DNA from: Protopterus annectens
Lineage: Eukaryota; Chordata; Ceratodontiformes; Protopteridae
DNA: 64,000 nucleotides
Direction of reading: 5' to 3'
Assembly (NCBI RefSeq): GCF_019279795.1
Contig: NC_056726.1
Span: forward strand, 1,137,783,382-1,137,847,381
In this document: positions 1 to 10,719 of the stretch, in pieces
How the letters are laid out: each line of letters opens with the position of its first letter
Position numbering within the stretch: position 1 is the stretch's first letter
Notes under the pieces: generated by a model
Told to the model about the DNA's origin: nothing
Seen by the model: the letters and a program-made list of their open reading frames with translations, nothing else
Databases searched by the model: none
Translations under genes and position numbers: made by a program

Positions 1-1870
1 CTACATTTACAGTGTGGGTTCTATCAGTAAGCCAGTTAGCAACCCATTGGGTGATGTAGGGATTAATGCCCAGCTTATTAAGTTTATCTATGATTCCAGA
101 GTGGCGGATGGTGTCAAAGGCTTTGGCAAGGTCTAGATAGGCTGTGTGAACCACCTTACCCTTGTCCATGGCTCTGGAGACTGATTTGAAGAAGTCAAAC
201 AGGTTCAGGAGACAAGATAGGCCCTTCACAAACCCAAACTGCGTGGGGTCCAGTGTTTGAAAGTTGCCAATGTCTTTGTTTATAAGTTCCATGATAATAC
301 ACTCCATGGCCTTGCAGATAAGGCTCGTCAGACTGATAGGATGGTAGTTTCCAGGATCCAAGGTGGATGCCCCCTTGAGGAGTGGGATAACTGTAGCTCT
401 GCGCCACTCAGTAGGCACGAAACCTGAGATGAGGCTATGATTAAACATGACACTTAGGTGAGGTGCCATTTCATATTATAGTTCATGTAGTACACAGCCT
501 GGGATGTCATTTGGTCCCATGGATGCTGTATTCGTAGCTTTGGAGAGTTCGTTTTTTACCTGTGTGGCCATTATTACCAGAATTTGGCAATTTTCCGGTA
601 TTGAGATGGGCCATTTAGGGGGTGAGAGGGGGGTGACGTTGGCACTGAATCGATCTGCCAGGATATTGGCAATATCCTTGGGATCAGTATATTTAATGCC
701 ATTCTGTTTTAGCTCAGAGGAGATCTGAGCATTGACATTTAGATTCTTGACATAGTTATAGAATGCCTTGTGGTTGTCTTTGGAATCTTTGGCAATTTTA
801 TTTTCGTGGCTAGCTTTGGAGGATTTTATGAGGGATTTCAGTTTCTTACTGAGGCTGGTAAGGGAGTTTTTTTCATCCTGGGATTTTCCTCTTTTCTGCA
901 ACAGTTTCTTCCTTTCATTGTAAAGTTTGTTTATGGCAGGGAACCACCAGATTGGCTTCCTTTTTTGGATGAGAGCATCTTGGTTCTATTTGGGATGGCA
1001 CGACTCATGCATGAGTGGATGTGCTCGTACAGTGCCTTAGTGTAGGATTCAGCAGTTGAACTTTCAGTTCCCATCTGCATGAGTGTCTTGAAGTTTGTCA
1101 GTTCTGACTTGAGTAGCATGAAGTTGGCTTTGGAGAAGTTTTTTATGGAGGTTTCCTTACTGGGGTCTGGGGGTGGGATGTGGATGTTAAGGGTTATTAG
1201 CTTATGGTCAGATCTGACTAACGAGGGGGTGACCAAAGGTGTGGAGCATCAATTTCCCATGTTGGTAATGACCAGGTCTAGGATATTGGAGCCCCTGGTG
1301 GGACTATGGATTAGTTGATCCAGGGCATTGGAATTTATGAATTCCAAGAACGCTGGGCAAAGGTGTTGGTACATGAGTAGTTTTCCCAGTTAATGGCAGG
1401 GTAGTTAAAATCATCCAGTATTAGGGTGTTTGGTTCTATCTTAATATTTTCCAGTATGTTTAGAAAGGTGTAGTGAGAATCTTGGGGCATGGTGGGGGAT
1501 CCGTAGCAAGCTACAATTTGGATTGCAGTCTTACCTAGTGTTAGTTGCACCTGGAGAATTTCAGATGCGTTGTGTTGGGCAACTAGCCTGGTGGTGTGAA
1601 TATCCTTGGTGAATATTGACACTCCTCCACCTTTAGTATTTTGGTCCTGCTTTGGTGGCCGAAAAGTGTGTTAAGAGCTGTAGCCTGGTATTGCAGGGGT
1701 TCTCTCTGGAGCCTTGAACCAGGTCTCAGTTACTTCACAGATATCGATGTTCTCCATTTTTAGGAGTGCCTCGAGAGAGTGCATTTTGAGGTTTAGACTT
1801 CTAGCATTGAGTAGCATTACCTTCAGATTTTGCATGCTTGTACCTGTTACGGTGGTGGTTTTGTCCTTTG
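1..1870 (-). pseudogene. CR1-1 ORF2 (endonuclease-RT), partial
   Basis: Remnant of the bifunctional ORF2 protein that nicks target DNA and reverse-transcribes the LINE RNA. The endonuclease section around 1335-1622 keeps the CR1 phrase LILDDFNYPAINWENYS. The linker and RT entry follow at 476-1236, including NTASMGPNDIPGCVLHEL. The RT then runs through motif-like segments to LDLAKAFDT near 130. Several frame changes and stops separate the blocks, so it is not translatable as one protein. The RT palm with the F-x-D-D site is outside the window. Confidence 0.85.
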
Positions 1871-2060
1871 AACTTTGTCTAAAAAAGGCACTATAGGGGT
1901 GGCAAGAGCCTTAGCCAGTAACCTGAATCCCAGGGGCGACAGTTGCAGACCATCAGGCAAAGCATCCTGGTCTGTCGATCATGTCGTCCCAGGCAGACAG
2001 ATACTGGATCCCCTTTGAATGATACCAGAAGCTTTGCCAATTGTTGAAGTCAATCATTTT
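1..2060 (-). mobile_element. CR1-1: 5'-truncated CR1-clade LINE
   Basis: Read on the minus strand, this is a CR1-type non-LTR retrotransposon. It runs from the C-terminal part of ORF1 (about 1885-2060) through the endonuclease (about 1240-1860) into the reverse transcriptase, which leaves the window at base 1. It aligns by eye with the other CR1 copies here, for example the endonuclease phrase PTRGSNILDL and the RT phrase LDLAKAFDT. It stops abruptly at about 2060 inside ORF1, and Gypsy-1 gag starts there in the other orientation. This is a typical 5' truncation, with the 3' end to the left of the window. I infer that CR1-1 inserted into Gypsy-1, so the start of Gypsy-1 should lie beyond the left edge. 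Confidence 0.9.
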
Positions 2061-2460
2061 GGAAAAAAAGTTTTGTGAGCATAGATGCATGGCAGATGAA
2101 AGTGTGTGTGAATATGTTGCTGAACTGAGCACTTATTTCCATAGGTGGGTGAGTGGATGCCAGGTCCCCACTTTTGAAGGGCTGGAAGACCTTTTGGTGA
2201 GGGAACAAGCCCTTACCACTTTGTCTGAGGACATGAGGATCTGGTCCTGGTCCTGCACAGGAAAGGGACCCCCAGTACTGCTCATGGGTCTAGAGGAACC
2301 CATGGTGGGCAGCACAGACTGCCCCAACAGAATCTAGCAGTAGCTGAGGAAGTCACTAGTCCAAATACATGTCCAGGAGCTAGGGTTAAATGTTTTGAAT
2401 GCAACCAGTGGGGCCATGTAGCATACAGATGTCCATAGAGGCAAGGTGGGGAGCAAAAGG
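2061..2460 (+). pseudogene. gag: Gypsy-1 Gag remnant: SCAN-like segment plus CCHC knuckle
   Basis: The structural protein of the retrotransposon, normally forming the particle and packaging the RNA. The first part reads KFCEHRCMADESVCEYV, then an FHRW block, then LLVREQALTTL and an acidic stretch with W. This pattern resembles the vertebrate SCAN domain (W, then LLVLEQFL, then a proline- or leucine-rich helix). The SCAN domain is known to derive from a Gmr1-like Gag. After a frame change, 2391-2432 encodes a textbook nucleic-acid-binding zinc knuckle, CFECNQWGHVAYRC (C-x2-C-x4-H-x4-C). The N-terminal half is absent because of the CR1-1 junction. Confidence 0.82.
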
Positions 2461-2900
2461 TGAGAGAGCCAGTAAGTGGGAAAGACAAAATGCCAATAAT
2501 ATGTTGTCTTGAGAGAACAGGGATATGGAACTACCATCCTGCAGATGTCCTGAGAGGGAAGGATTTGGATGAGGCAGTACCATGTACTTATGCAGTTACA
2601 CGCAGTCAGGCTTGGAGACAAGCATGTGGGTCTGGTAGCCTGGGGAGACCCAGACAGACCGCATACTTGCAACCAGGACTGGTAAGGTGGTGGTTACTTC
2701 AGGGAGGAAGCTACACTGTAGCAGTGAGACTGAAGGTGAGCCACACTGCTTGTGGGTACTGATGGTCCCTTGGATAGAGTGACTGCAAAGGTAGAGGTGA
2801 GTAGTAGTACCCAGGTTGACAATGAGGCACCACTGTCAGAGAATGCCAGACTTCCTGTGGAAGGGGAGCTGGGAAGGGTTACAAGGAGAGAGTTGAGACA
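2461..2900 (+). pseudogene. Gypsy-1 protease-region remnant
   Basis: The segment between Gag and integrase. It contains ADVLRGKDLDEAVP, which matches AAVLIGNDFDDAVP in Gypsy-2. This is the C-terminal 'LIGxD' strand typical of retroviral-type aspartic proteases. The region that should hold the active-site D-T/S-G is deleted here: the text jumps from a stretch matching Gypsy-2 upstream of its active site straight to the C-terminal strand. The rest is low-complexity linker with stops. It is assigned mainly by comparison with the other copy. Confidence 0.6.
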
Positions 2901-2967
2901 AGTTTAGCTCTCAGACCCTACATTGCAAGGTCTGAGGCAGGTAGCTAAGGAGGCACATGATTCTTAA

Positions 2968-3790
2968 GGAAAGGGGGAATTTGTACACTGGGACAAAGGG
3001 TTACTATGCAGAGAGTGGACCCCTGAGGGAGGGCTAGAAGGTGAGAGAGTACAGCAGTTGGTAGTACATAGAGCCTACCATCTGGCGCTTCTAGCCATAG
3101 CCCATGATATTCCCTTTGCAGGTCATATGGGCATAAAACATACAAAGAGACATATTATGCAGAACTTCTATTGGCCTGGAATTTCCAGAAATGTAACAGG
3201 GTACTGCAGGACTTGTGAGCAGTGCCAAAAGGTAGGCAAGGCAGGAGACAAGGTGAGAGCTCCTTTGATGCCTTTGCCTGTGATTGAAGAGCCATTTCAT
3301 TGGGTAGCTATGGATATCATGGGTAATCTGAGTACCCCAAGTTCCACAGGGAAAAAGTATATCCTAGTGGTAGTGGATTATGCTACACAATACCCTAAGA
3401 CAGTGGCTTTGTCCTCCATTGAGGCAGAGAAGGTGGCAAATGCTTTTTTAGAGATTTTCATCAGGGCAGGTTTCCCAAAAGAAATACTGACTGACAGAGG
3501 TGTCAATGTCATGTCAGACCTGCTGGCTTGTCTGTGGAAGTCCTGTGGGGTAAAGCACATGAAGACCACCCCCTACCATCCCCAGACTAATGGTCTTGTT
3601 GAGAGGTTAAACTCTACAATCAAGTCCATGCTATGGGCACTTGCAGATCAGTTTAAGAGGGAGTGGGACAAATATTTGCCCCATCTGTTGTTTGCTTACA
3701 GAGAGGTTCCCCAGGAATCCACAGGTTTTCACCCTTTGAGTTGTTGTATGGGCATAGGGTGAGGGGACCTCTAGATTTAATTTGAGATGA
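2968..3790 (+). pseudogene. Gypsy-1 integrase
   Basis: The enzyme that joins the element's cDNA to host DNA. The N-terminal HHCC zinc module is visible (AHDIPFAGHMGIKH, then YCRTCEQC). The catalytic core keeps all three acidic positions: D in VAMDIMG (about 3313), D in EILTDRG (about 3490) and E in NGLVERLN (about 3603). The stretch from about 2968 to 3762 is open. A frame change near 3735 moves the conserved end (PFELLYGHRVRGPLDLI) into another frame. It lies upstream of the RT, contrary to the usual Ty3/Gypsy order. Confidence 0.9.
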
Positions 3791-3889
3791 GTGGTGACTG
3801 ATCTCCTCAGTGAGGCTCGGGCTGGCACCTTGGTGGAAGGGGTACCAATGTCTCAGCAGCTATCTCCTACCCAGGTTTGAGAAATCTGA

Positions 3890-5215
3890 GCAGTATTGCA
3901 GGAATTTGGGGACATGTTCACTGGGAAACCAGGGTGCACCCAAATAGTGCAGCACCAGGTGGATACAGGACCCCAAACACCTATTAGGCAGGACCCCTAT
4001 AGGGTGCCTGAGAGAGTCAAACAGACTCTGAGGAAGGAGGTACAGGAGATATTAGAACTAGGGGTGATTCAAGAGTGCAAAATCCCCTGGGCCTCCCCAG
4101 TGGTACTGTTGCCAAAGAAGGATGGCAGCACCAGGTTCTGTGTGGACTACAGGAAATTAAATAGTCACACAGAGTCAGATCCTTACCCCATGCCTAGGAC
4201 AGATGAGGCCCTAGAGCAGCTGGGTGGGGCTAATTATCTTACAACCATTAATCTTACCAAGGGTTACTGGCAGGTGCCTTGATTCCCAGTGCTAGAGAGA
4301 AGTCAGCCTTTGTGACTCCTTTTGGCTTGTATGAGTTCACAAAAATGCCCTTTGGGATGAAGAATGCCTCATATGCTAGCAGGAACAGGAGGGTTTGCCC
4401 TTGCTTACCTAGATGATATTGCCATCTACAGCCATTCCTGGGAAGAGCACCATCAGCATATCAGGGAGGTGCTGGGCAGACTACAGAGGGCAGGAGTTAC
4501 CATTAAGCCAAGCAAATGTCAGGTGGGTATGACAGAGGTCTCTTACTTAGGACATAAAGTGAGGAGTGCTAAGATAAGGCCAGAACCTGCCAAAGTGGAA
4601 GCCATTCAGGCATGGCCTGCACCTGTTACCAAAAAGCAGGTGAGGGCATTTTTAGGGACAGCAGGGTACTACGAAAAGTTTGTCCCCAGTTATAGTACCA
4701 TAGCTGCTCCCCTCACAGACCTGACAAGGAAGAACAGGCCAGATAAGGTAGTGTGGAACCCAGCATGTGAGCAGGCATTTGAGAAGCTTAAAGAAGCTTT
4801 TGGAGGACCCCCTGTGTTAGCCAGTCCAGATTACAGCAAATAATTTGTTGTGCAGGTGGATGCTTTGAACCATGGGGTGGGGGGTGTATTTAGCCAGATT
4901 TCTTCAGAGGGGAAAGAGCACTCAGTGGTTTATCTCAGTCATAGGCTCCAACCCAGGAAGGAATGCTATGCAGCTGTAGTAAAGGAATGTCTAGCCATAG
5001 TGTGGGCACTGAAGAAACTTCAGCCTTATCTCTCTGGAAGAAAATTCATTGTAATGACAGATCACAACCCTTTAACATGGTTAAACAGAGCCAGTCAGCA
5101 AAATGCCATGTTGCTAATATGGAGCCTGTGGTTGCAAGCATATATGTCAGTGCAGCACTGCAGTGGGAGTAGCAATGCCAATGCAGATGGGCATTCAAGA
5201 CAGGAAACGGGGTAA
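3890..5215 (+). pseudogene. Gypsy-1 reverse transcriptase-RNase H
   Basis: Copies element RNA into DNA and removes the RNA strand. The RT opens with a Gypsy-type block (VDTGPQTPIRQDPYRVPE) and continues through SPVVLLPKKDGSTRFCVDYR and TPFGLYEFTKMPFGMKNA. The catalytic LAYLDDIAIYS stands near 4408. A stop and frame change at about 4280-4365, with a small deletion before YLDD, break it. RNase H (4850-5215) follows after a TAA at about 4841 and keeps D in QVDALNHG, E in KECLAIV, D in MTDHNPL and D in NADGH. No integrase follows it; it comes before. Confidence 0.9.
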
Positions 5216-5289
5216 GGTATACTTAGATAGACCTGTCCCTCTCAAGCGGTGTTTCTCAAGGGTCACTTGAAAAACTAGCTTGAGTTCCC

Positions 5290-5303
5290 CAGGGGGGGAG
5301 ATA
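5290..5303 (+). other. Gypsy-1 polypurine tract
   Basis: A purine run (CAGGGGGGGAGATA) directly before the LTR start TGCGAAG. It is the expected primer site for plus-strand DNA synthesis. The equivalent purine run of Gypsy-2, at 47302-47316 on the minus strand, precedes TGTGAAGG. The flanking sequence (AGACC..., CAAGGGTCACTTGAAAA, GCTTGAGT) is conserved between the copies, which fixes the 3' end of the internal region. Confidence 0.75.
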
Positions 5304-6226
5304 TGCGAAGACTGGTAGAGAAGGGTGGAGGCTGCCAGCTGAGCCAGATAGAATTTTGCACATAACTCTGTCATTGTAAATATGAACGTAAAATACAGGC
5401 TTGCTGTCTTACATGAAAAAAAATGCTGTTAAAACAATGTGGCAACATGGCCCTCTGCTGTAAAGAAAATTAAGTCAAGCATTTCACATCTGTTCTTTGA
5501 AATTAAAATTATGTCTTGTATGTCCTTTGATCTCCAGAGCTCTGAGCCATTTGATCTGGGCTAGCACATTCTTTCTATTGTTTTAACTTAAAGAATAATT
5601 ACTAGAGTGTACATGTGAAATGTCTTTTATTGTTGTAGCTTCCTGAGCAGGTGTTAGCTTGCTAAATAATGTAGCCTGATGGCCTGGGAACCCCAGGCTA
5701 AGTGTAAAAAATGATGTAATGTGTATACTGGGAAACCCAAGTGTGAAAAGTGATGTAATCTGGGAGGGCCCAGCAGAAATGTGTGCTAGTGATTTTAAAA
5801 ACTATAGCTCCGAGAGTAACAGTAAACATTTTTGTCTTGAACATCCAACTCAGCACTGCCTTATGCTCTCTTTATGTAAGTAGTATTGTATCACTGTGTT
5901 TTCTCTTAGTGATAGCTAGAAATTAGAAAATATTAGTCTGTGTTTTTCTGTGATGTCAGGACTGTGCTACTGATTTAATTTAAGCATTTCTATGTGATCC
6001 ATGAACACTTGACTAGCACTGACTGTGTAGTAGAAATTATTGTCTTGTGGTTTTAATTATGTATTATTAAATATTTTAAAACCTTTTAACTGCGGCTGGT
6101 TTGTGTAGAGATAACTTAAGCTCTAGAGTAAATTCCTACCGTATAGTCTGGGTAATAGGGGCACAGCTGGAGAACCTGTGTCAACCTTTCCCAGGAGGGT
6201 CTGTGTGGCTGTATAACCTCTTCTCA

Positions 6227-6301
<75 letters not shown>

Positions 6302-6418
6302 AGCTACTTGGACAGGGACACGAAGCACTGGTTGGACAGAGAGGGTACTGGAGGTTTTAGCTTGCTGAGCTAGGCTGAGATCTGGACCCTATAGCTGTGC
6401 CAGTGGGGAGTCATATTG
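5304..6418 (+). repeat. Gypsy-1 3' LTR (right end uncertain)
   Basis: Starts with TG right after the polypurine tract. Similarity to the Gypsy-2 LTR is visible near the start, at the stretch GTTTGTGTAGAGATAACTTA (about 6099), and near the end at GAGTCATATTGGGGA (about 6408-6422). The Gypsy-2 equivalents are GTTTGTGAAGAGTTA and AGTCTCATATTGGAG. That gives about 1.1 kb in both copies. A (GT)n run lies inside. The terminal CA cannot be fixed without an aligned second LTR, so the real end could lie a little further right. Confidence 0.65.
6229..6300 (+). repeat. (GT)36 microsatellite
   Basis: An uninterrupted dinucleotide run inside the Gypsy-1 LTR. It is probably a later expansion and gives a spurious reading frame of repeated Val-Cys. 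Confidence 0.98.
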
Positions 6419-7191
6419 GGGACCTGGGGAGCAAGGGAGCAACCAGCCCCAGACTGACTGTGATCTCTGTGTGTTCTTAAGGGAAATTGTACTTTTCTGT
6501 GTGTATTTGTTATCTTTTCCTCCTATATGAGATGCCCTCTCTGGTGTTAGTGGTGAGGACTGAGGTTCCTTGATTGCTGAGCCAGGGCACAGGCATCACA
6601 GTAATATTACTTCTTTGCTAATAATAATATATAAATAAAAAGTAAAGTATTACTCTGAACTCTAAACCCGGGTGAAAATGCTAGAGACGTTATAGGCATG
6701 CTATAAATAAATGTGGAAAGAATTGCAAATTATATTGTTAGGCCTGGCATGTTTATTACTAAACTGGACAAGCCTTAACAGTGAATTATTGCATGCAAAG
6801 AATATGAAGTAGTCTAGCAAAGTTGTTAAAGTATGGAATTTGCAAAGATTAATGTGTATTCAAATCTTATCAACTTTCACATGCATACTGTATGTCCCTG
6901 AGGGAAGAGTCATGTTCATAAATTTCATTGAAAGGGGAATTTGCTTGCATCATTAGAAGAGCATAAATTTAATATCTAACTGCTGTATAGAACTGCTTTT
7001 CTCATCAAAATATCTAAAAGATAGCTTCCAGAAACCTTTACGTTATCACCTATAGATACATTTTAATATGTCATTAATTTGCAACAGCACTGTTACTGGA
7101 TACATTCTGGAATACAAGATAGCATTGATTTCTATAAACATGATATTAAACAAACACTGAGAAAAGAACTTCTGATATATTTTTTTAACAG
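6419..7191. other. Intronic stretch, no recognised gene
   Basis: AT-rich sequence between the LTR and the lectin exon. It ends with a pyrimidine-rich tract and AG at 7190-7191, a plausible splice acceptor. I see no repeat family or coding block in it. Confidence 0.5.
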
Positions 7192-7301
7192 GATGTGTTT
7201 TCCCAAATAACTACTTCGCATTACTGGATTGGCTTGACAGATCAACAACAAGAAGGGATATGGCAATGGGTGGATGGAACAAGCTATGATGACGGAGTAA
7301 A
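7192..7301 (+). CDS. Internal exon of a C-type lectin-like domain gene
   Basis: A 110-bp stretch open in one frame, flanked by a T-rich tract plus AG and by GTATGT, a canonical donor. It encodes the central C-type lectin signature: HYWIGLTDQQQEG, then WQWVDGT. These are the WIGL and WxWxDGT blocks of the carbohydrate-recognition fold. Length and content fit the middle of the three exons that build this domain in type II receptors such as the CD209/CLEC4 and asialoglycoprotein receptor groups, or a collectin-like relative. The frame starts in phase 0 and ends after two bases of a codon. I found no neighbouring exon, so the introns probably extend past or across much of the window. No disabling change is seen; gene identity is unknown. 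Confidence 0.82.
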
Positions 7302-7771
7302 GTATGTTTTATAGATTTCTATAATGGAGCAACAGTCACACTAAAATGTCTTAAGAAAAGGAATTCCTTTTGGTATTTTCACTTGCAGAAGAAATTCCTT
7401 TTCTGAAATAGAGATAAGTAGGAGCAATTTGAAATGTGGATCGTAAATGTTTATAAGATGTTCAGCTTGATAATGCTTAGATTTAAAATTCTTTCAATAG
7501 AATTCTTATTGAAATAATACCTTTTTACTAGGATGAATTGTAATAACTTTGCAAGGCATTTGTACACATTTAGTTTATCTAATTGCCAGTCAATGTAGCA
7601 AACCTCCACAAGTGTTTTTCTTACACATCCATTTTAAACATGGAATTGAATCAGTATTAGAGAAAAGTAAAATAAGTATTATGGACACAAATATAAGTAT
7701 ATTCAAATGATATCCTGAATGTTTATTGCTTGAAATTAAATTTTTGCTGCAACTCTGTAATCAGATGTCAG
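7302..7771. other. Intronic stretch, no recognised gene
   Basis: AT-rich sequence following the exon's splice donor and ending at the 3' tail of CR1-2. I recognise nothing in it. Confidence 0.5.
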
Positions 7772-7864
7772 GTTTATAGGTTTATAGGTGTGTACTAGGC
7801 TAATGGCCCTGGAGCCTTTGCAAGCCTAGCCCATAGAAGTGCCCTGGCATCGTGCCTCCCGACG

Positions 7865-10656
7865 TTAGTTCCCAGTGCTTCTAAGAATTAGAGCCACTGG
7901 AGTGATCCCTGGGATGAACTTTCTATTTCCCATCTACTCATCTAGATTTCTCCTGAAGAGGGCCAGTGAGGTGCTCTGCTTAACATGTATGGGAAGTCAA
8001 TTCCATAGCATGGGCAGTCTCTGGGTTATGAACCTCTCCCTCCAGCATTGTTGATTGTGGTAATGAGGTCGAGGTCTCTGGAGCATGTGGTTTGGAGGGA
8101 TTGGGATTTCTTCAGATGTAGCATTTCTAACAGAGCTGGGTCAGATATGGCTTTATAAGTCAAGCAGAGATCGCCTCTAAGTAGGCGACATGAGATAGAG
8201 AATAGCTGAAGTTTTTGAGTCTGTCCATACAGGGCATGTGTTTAAGGCCTAGGATCCTCTTTGTGAGGTACTTTTGTGGCCATTCCAGCTGTTGCATGTG
8301 TCTAGTGAGGTACATGCCAAATGGGGCATTATACTCTATGATTGGTCTAATGAGGGAAGAGTAGAGAGAGATGATGACCTCTTTCTTCTTAGATGCAAAA
8401 CCCTTGGTAATGAGATGTGCCACATAGAAGGACTTTCTGACCACAGTGGCAATGTGGTGGTCGAAGGAGAAGTTGCTGTCAACCTGTGTCCCCAGTTCTC
8501 TTATAGAGCCTTCACTGTTCAGTGGGCTCCCATCAATGTGGTAATTAGTGCGAACTGAGTTTTTCCCAAAGGGGATGACGATGCATTTTTTTGGCATTAA
8601 GCTTAAGGCCATGGTTTTGACACCAGTTATTGGTCTCAGTGAGGCCTTTCTGTAGGATGTCTACATCACTTGGGGAGTTAATAATGGCTCCCAGCTTGCA
8701 TTCATCTGTGAACATGGTTAGTTAGCCAGAGTCCCCCCCGTGTTGGCCTGGTCCTCTGAAAAGTATATGCCAAACAGGTAAGGAGCCAGGACTGATCCCT
8801 GTCGGATTCCACTCGTGACTGGTCGGCAGTCTGACTTGGAGTCTGTTACTTTTACACTGTGGGTTCTATCTGTGAGCCAATTTGCAACCCACCTAGTGAT
8901 ATAGGGGTTGATGCCTAGTTTGGTGAGTTTATCAATAATTCCTGAGTGGGGAGTGGTATCAAATGCCTTGGCTAAATCGAGGTAGGCTGTATGAACTGCC
9001 TTGCCCTCATCCATAGCTCTGGTGACTGATTCAAAGAAGTCAACCAGGTTGAGCAGGCATGATCCAAATTTCGCAAAACCAAATTGAGTGGGATCTAGAG
9101 TTTGGAGATTTCCTATATCCTTGTTAAATAGGTCCATGATGATGCTCTCTATAGCCTTACATATCAGACTCATCAGGCTAATGGGGCAATAATTACCAGG
9201 GTCTGTAGTCGCTCCCCCTTTATGGAGAGGAATGACTGTAGCAGTGTGCAATTCAGTAGGGACAAAGCCTGAGGTGAGGCTGTGATTGAACAGGGCACAC
9301 AGATGTGGTGCCAGTCCACTTTGTAGTTCATGTAGAACACAGCCAGGAATATTTTCTGGTCCCATGGAAGCTGTATTCTTGGCCTTGGACAATGCAGCTT
9401 TAATCTGTGCTGCAGTAATGCTGGGTGCCTGGCATTCCTCTGGTATTGTGATTGGTCCTTTAGGGGAGGAGAAAGGGTAAAGTTGGCACTGAATCTGTCG
9501 GCCAGTATGTTGGCAATATCTCTTGGCTCAGTATAGGAGGTACCATTATACAGTAACTCAGAGCAAACCTGGGTATTGTGATGGATATTCTAACTAAAGA
9601 AGGCTTTGTGGTTGTTTTTAGTGCCTGCTACAATTCTGCCTTCATAGCTGGCTTTAGAGGTTTTGATGAGGGGTCTCAACTTTTTGTTGAGGTTAGTATG
9701 GGAGTTTTTCCAGTCTTGGGACTTCACCTTTTCCTGCAACAGTTTCTTCCTTCTATTGTAGAGTTTATTAATGGCAGGGATCCATCATATTGTCTTCCTT
9801 TTTTGGAGGAGAGTGTCTTGGTTCTGTTGGGTATGGTTAGTTCCATGCATTTATATACATGTTTGTACAGTGCATTGTTGTATGATTTGGCAGTCATGCA
9901 TCTATTTACCACTGACATGGGTGCCGTGAAGTTAGCTACCTCTGTTTTTAGGAGCCCAAAGTCAGCTTTGGAGAAGTTATTCATGGTGGTTTCCTTTGTG
10001 GGGGGTGTGGGTGACATGTGAATTTCCATGGTGATTAGTTTGTGGCCAGATCTAGCCAGGGAGGAATTGACTATTGGTGTAGAGTAATGGTTGTCCATGT
10101 TAGTAATAACCAGGTCAAGGATATTGCTTCCTCTAGTGGGGGTAAGAATGAACTGGTCCAAGGCATTGGAATTGATTAATTCCAGGAAGCGTTAGGCCAG
10201 TGTATTGGTGTATGAGTAGTTTTCCCAGTTGATGAAGGGGTAGTTGAAGTCGTCTAGTATGAGCAAAATGGGTTGGACCCTAATAGTTTTCAGGGTGCTT
10301 AGAAATGTGTAGTGAGAGTCTTGGGTCATGGTTGGGGATCTATAGCAGGCTACGACCTGAATCACCATCTTACCCAATGTTAGTTGTACCTGAAGTATCT
10401 CAGATGCATTATGCTGGGCTACTAGTCTGGATGTGAGCATATCCTTTATGAATATGGAGACACGACCACCTTTGGAGCTTCTGTCCATGTTCTGGGGCCG
10501 AAAGGTGTGGAATGAGTTATAGCCTGGTAGTGCAGGAGTATTTTATGCTGCTTTAAGCCAGGTCTTTGTTACAGGACAAATGTCGATGTTCTCCATTTTG
10601 AGGAGTGCTTTGAGCAAGTGCATCTTGAGATTTAGACTTCTAGCACTGAGCAGCAT
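7865..10656 (-). pseudogene. CR1-2 ORF2 (endonuclease-reverse transcriptase)
   Basis: The start ATG at 10656 begins MLLSARSLNLKM, matching the ORF2 start of CR1-5. The endonuclease lies at about 9720-10490 (LILDDFNYPFINWENYS; PTRGSNILDLVITNMDN). The RT lies at about 8620-9392, with LHKGGATTDPGNYCPISLMS, LDLAKAFDT and SGIRQGSVLAPYLFGIY. The catalytic box reads F-T-D-E rather than F-x-D-D, so the second catalytic aspartate is lost. The C-terminal region is at 8160-8612, and the stop is at 7865-7867. Frameshifts near 9570-9720 and elsewhere break it. Confidence 0.9.
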
Positions 10657-10719
10657 AACCCTCAGATTGCATTTATTTATAGCTGTTACAGTGGTAATTT
10701 TGTCTTTGGAACATCACCT

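Larger units (their letters stand above)
2061..6418 (+). mobile_element. Gypsy-1: Ty3/Gypsy element of Gmr1 type, degenerate
   Basis: Coding blocks on the plus strand run in the order Gag (SCAN-like part and zinc knuckle), protease remnant, integrase, reverse transcriptase, RNase H, polypurine tract and LTR. The integrase-before-RT order is known from the Gmr1 group of deuterostome Ty3/Gypsy elements and is copied by Gypsy-2 at 47.3-50.2 kb. The 5' LTR and start of gag are missing because CR1-1 interrupts at 2060. Frameshifts, stops and deletions interrupt every gene. The right limit is uncertain: the LTR-like sequence is traceable to at least 6418. Confidence 0.88.

Noticed and set aside
195-407. 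70-codon minus frame in CR1-1
   Set aside because: A shadow of the RT reading frame; the true frame gives the conserved RT text.
6101-6373. 90-codon frame through the (GT)n run
   Set aside because: The reading frame is created by the microsatellite inside an LTR.
6409-6430. TGGGGAGTCATATTGGGG as a primer-binding site after an LTR
   Set aside because: A 3' LTR should not be followed by a primer site, and Gypsy-2 shows the same sequence after its 3' LTR, so it is more simply part of the LTR end.
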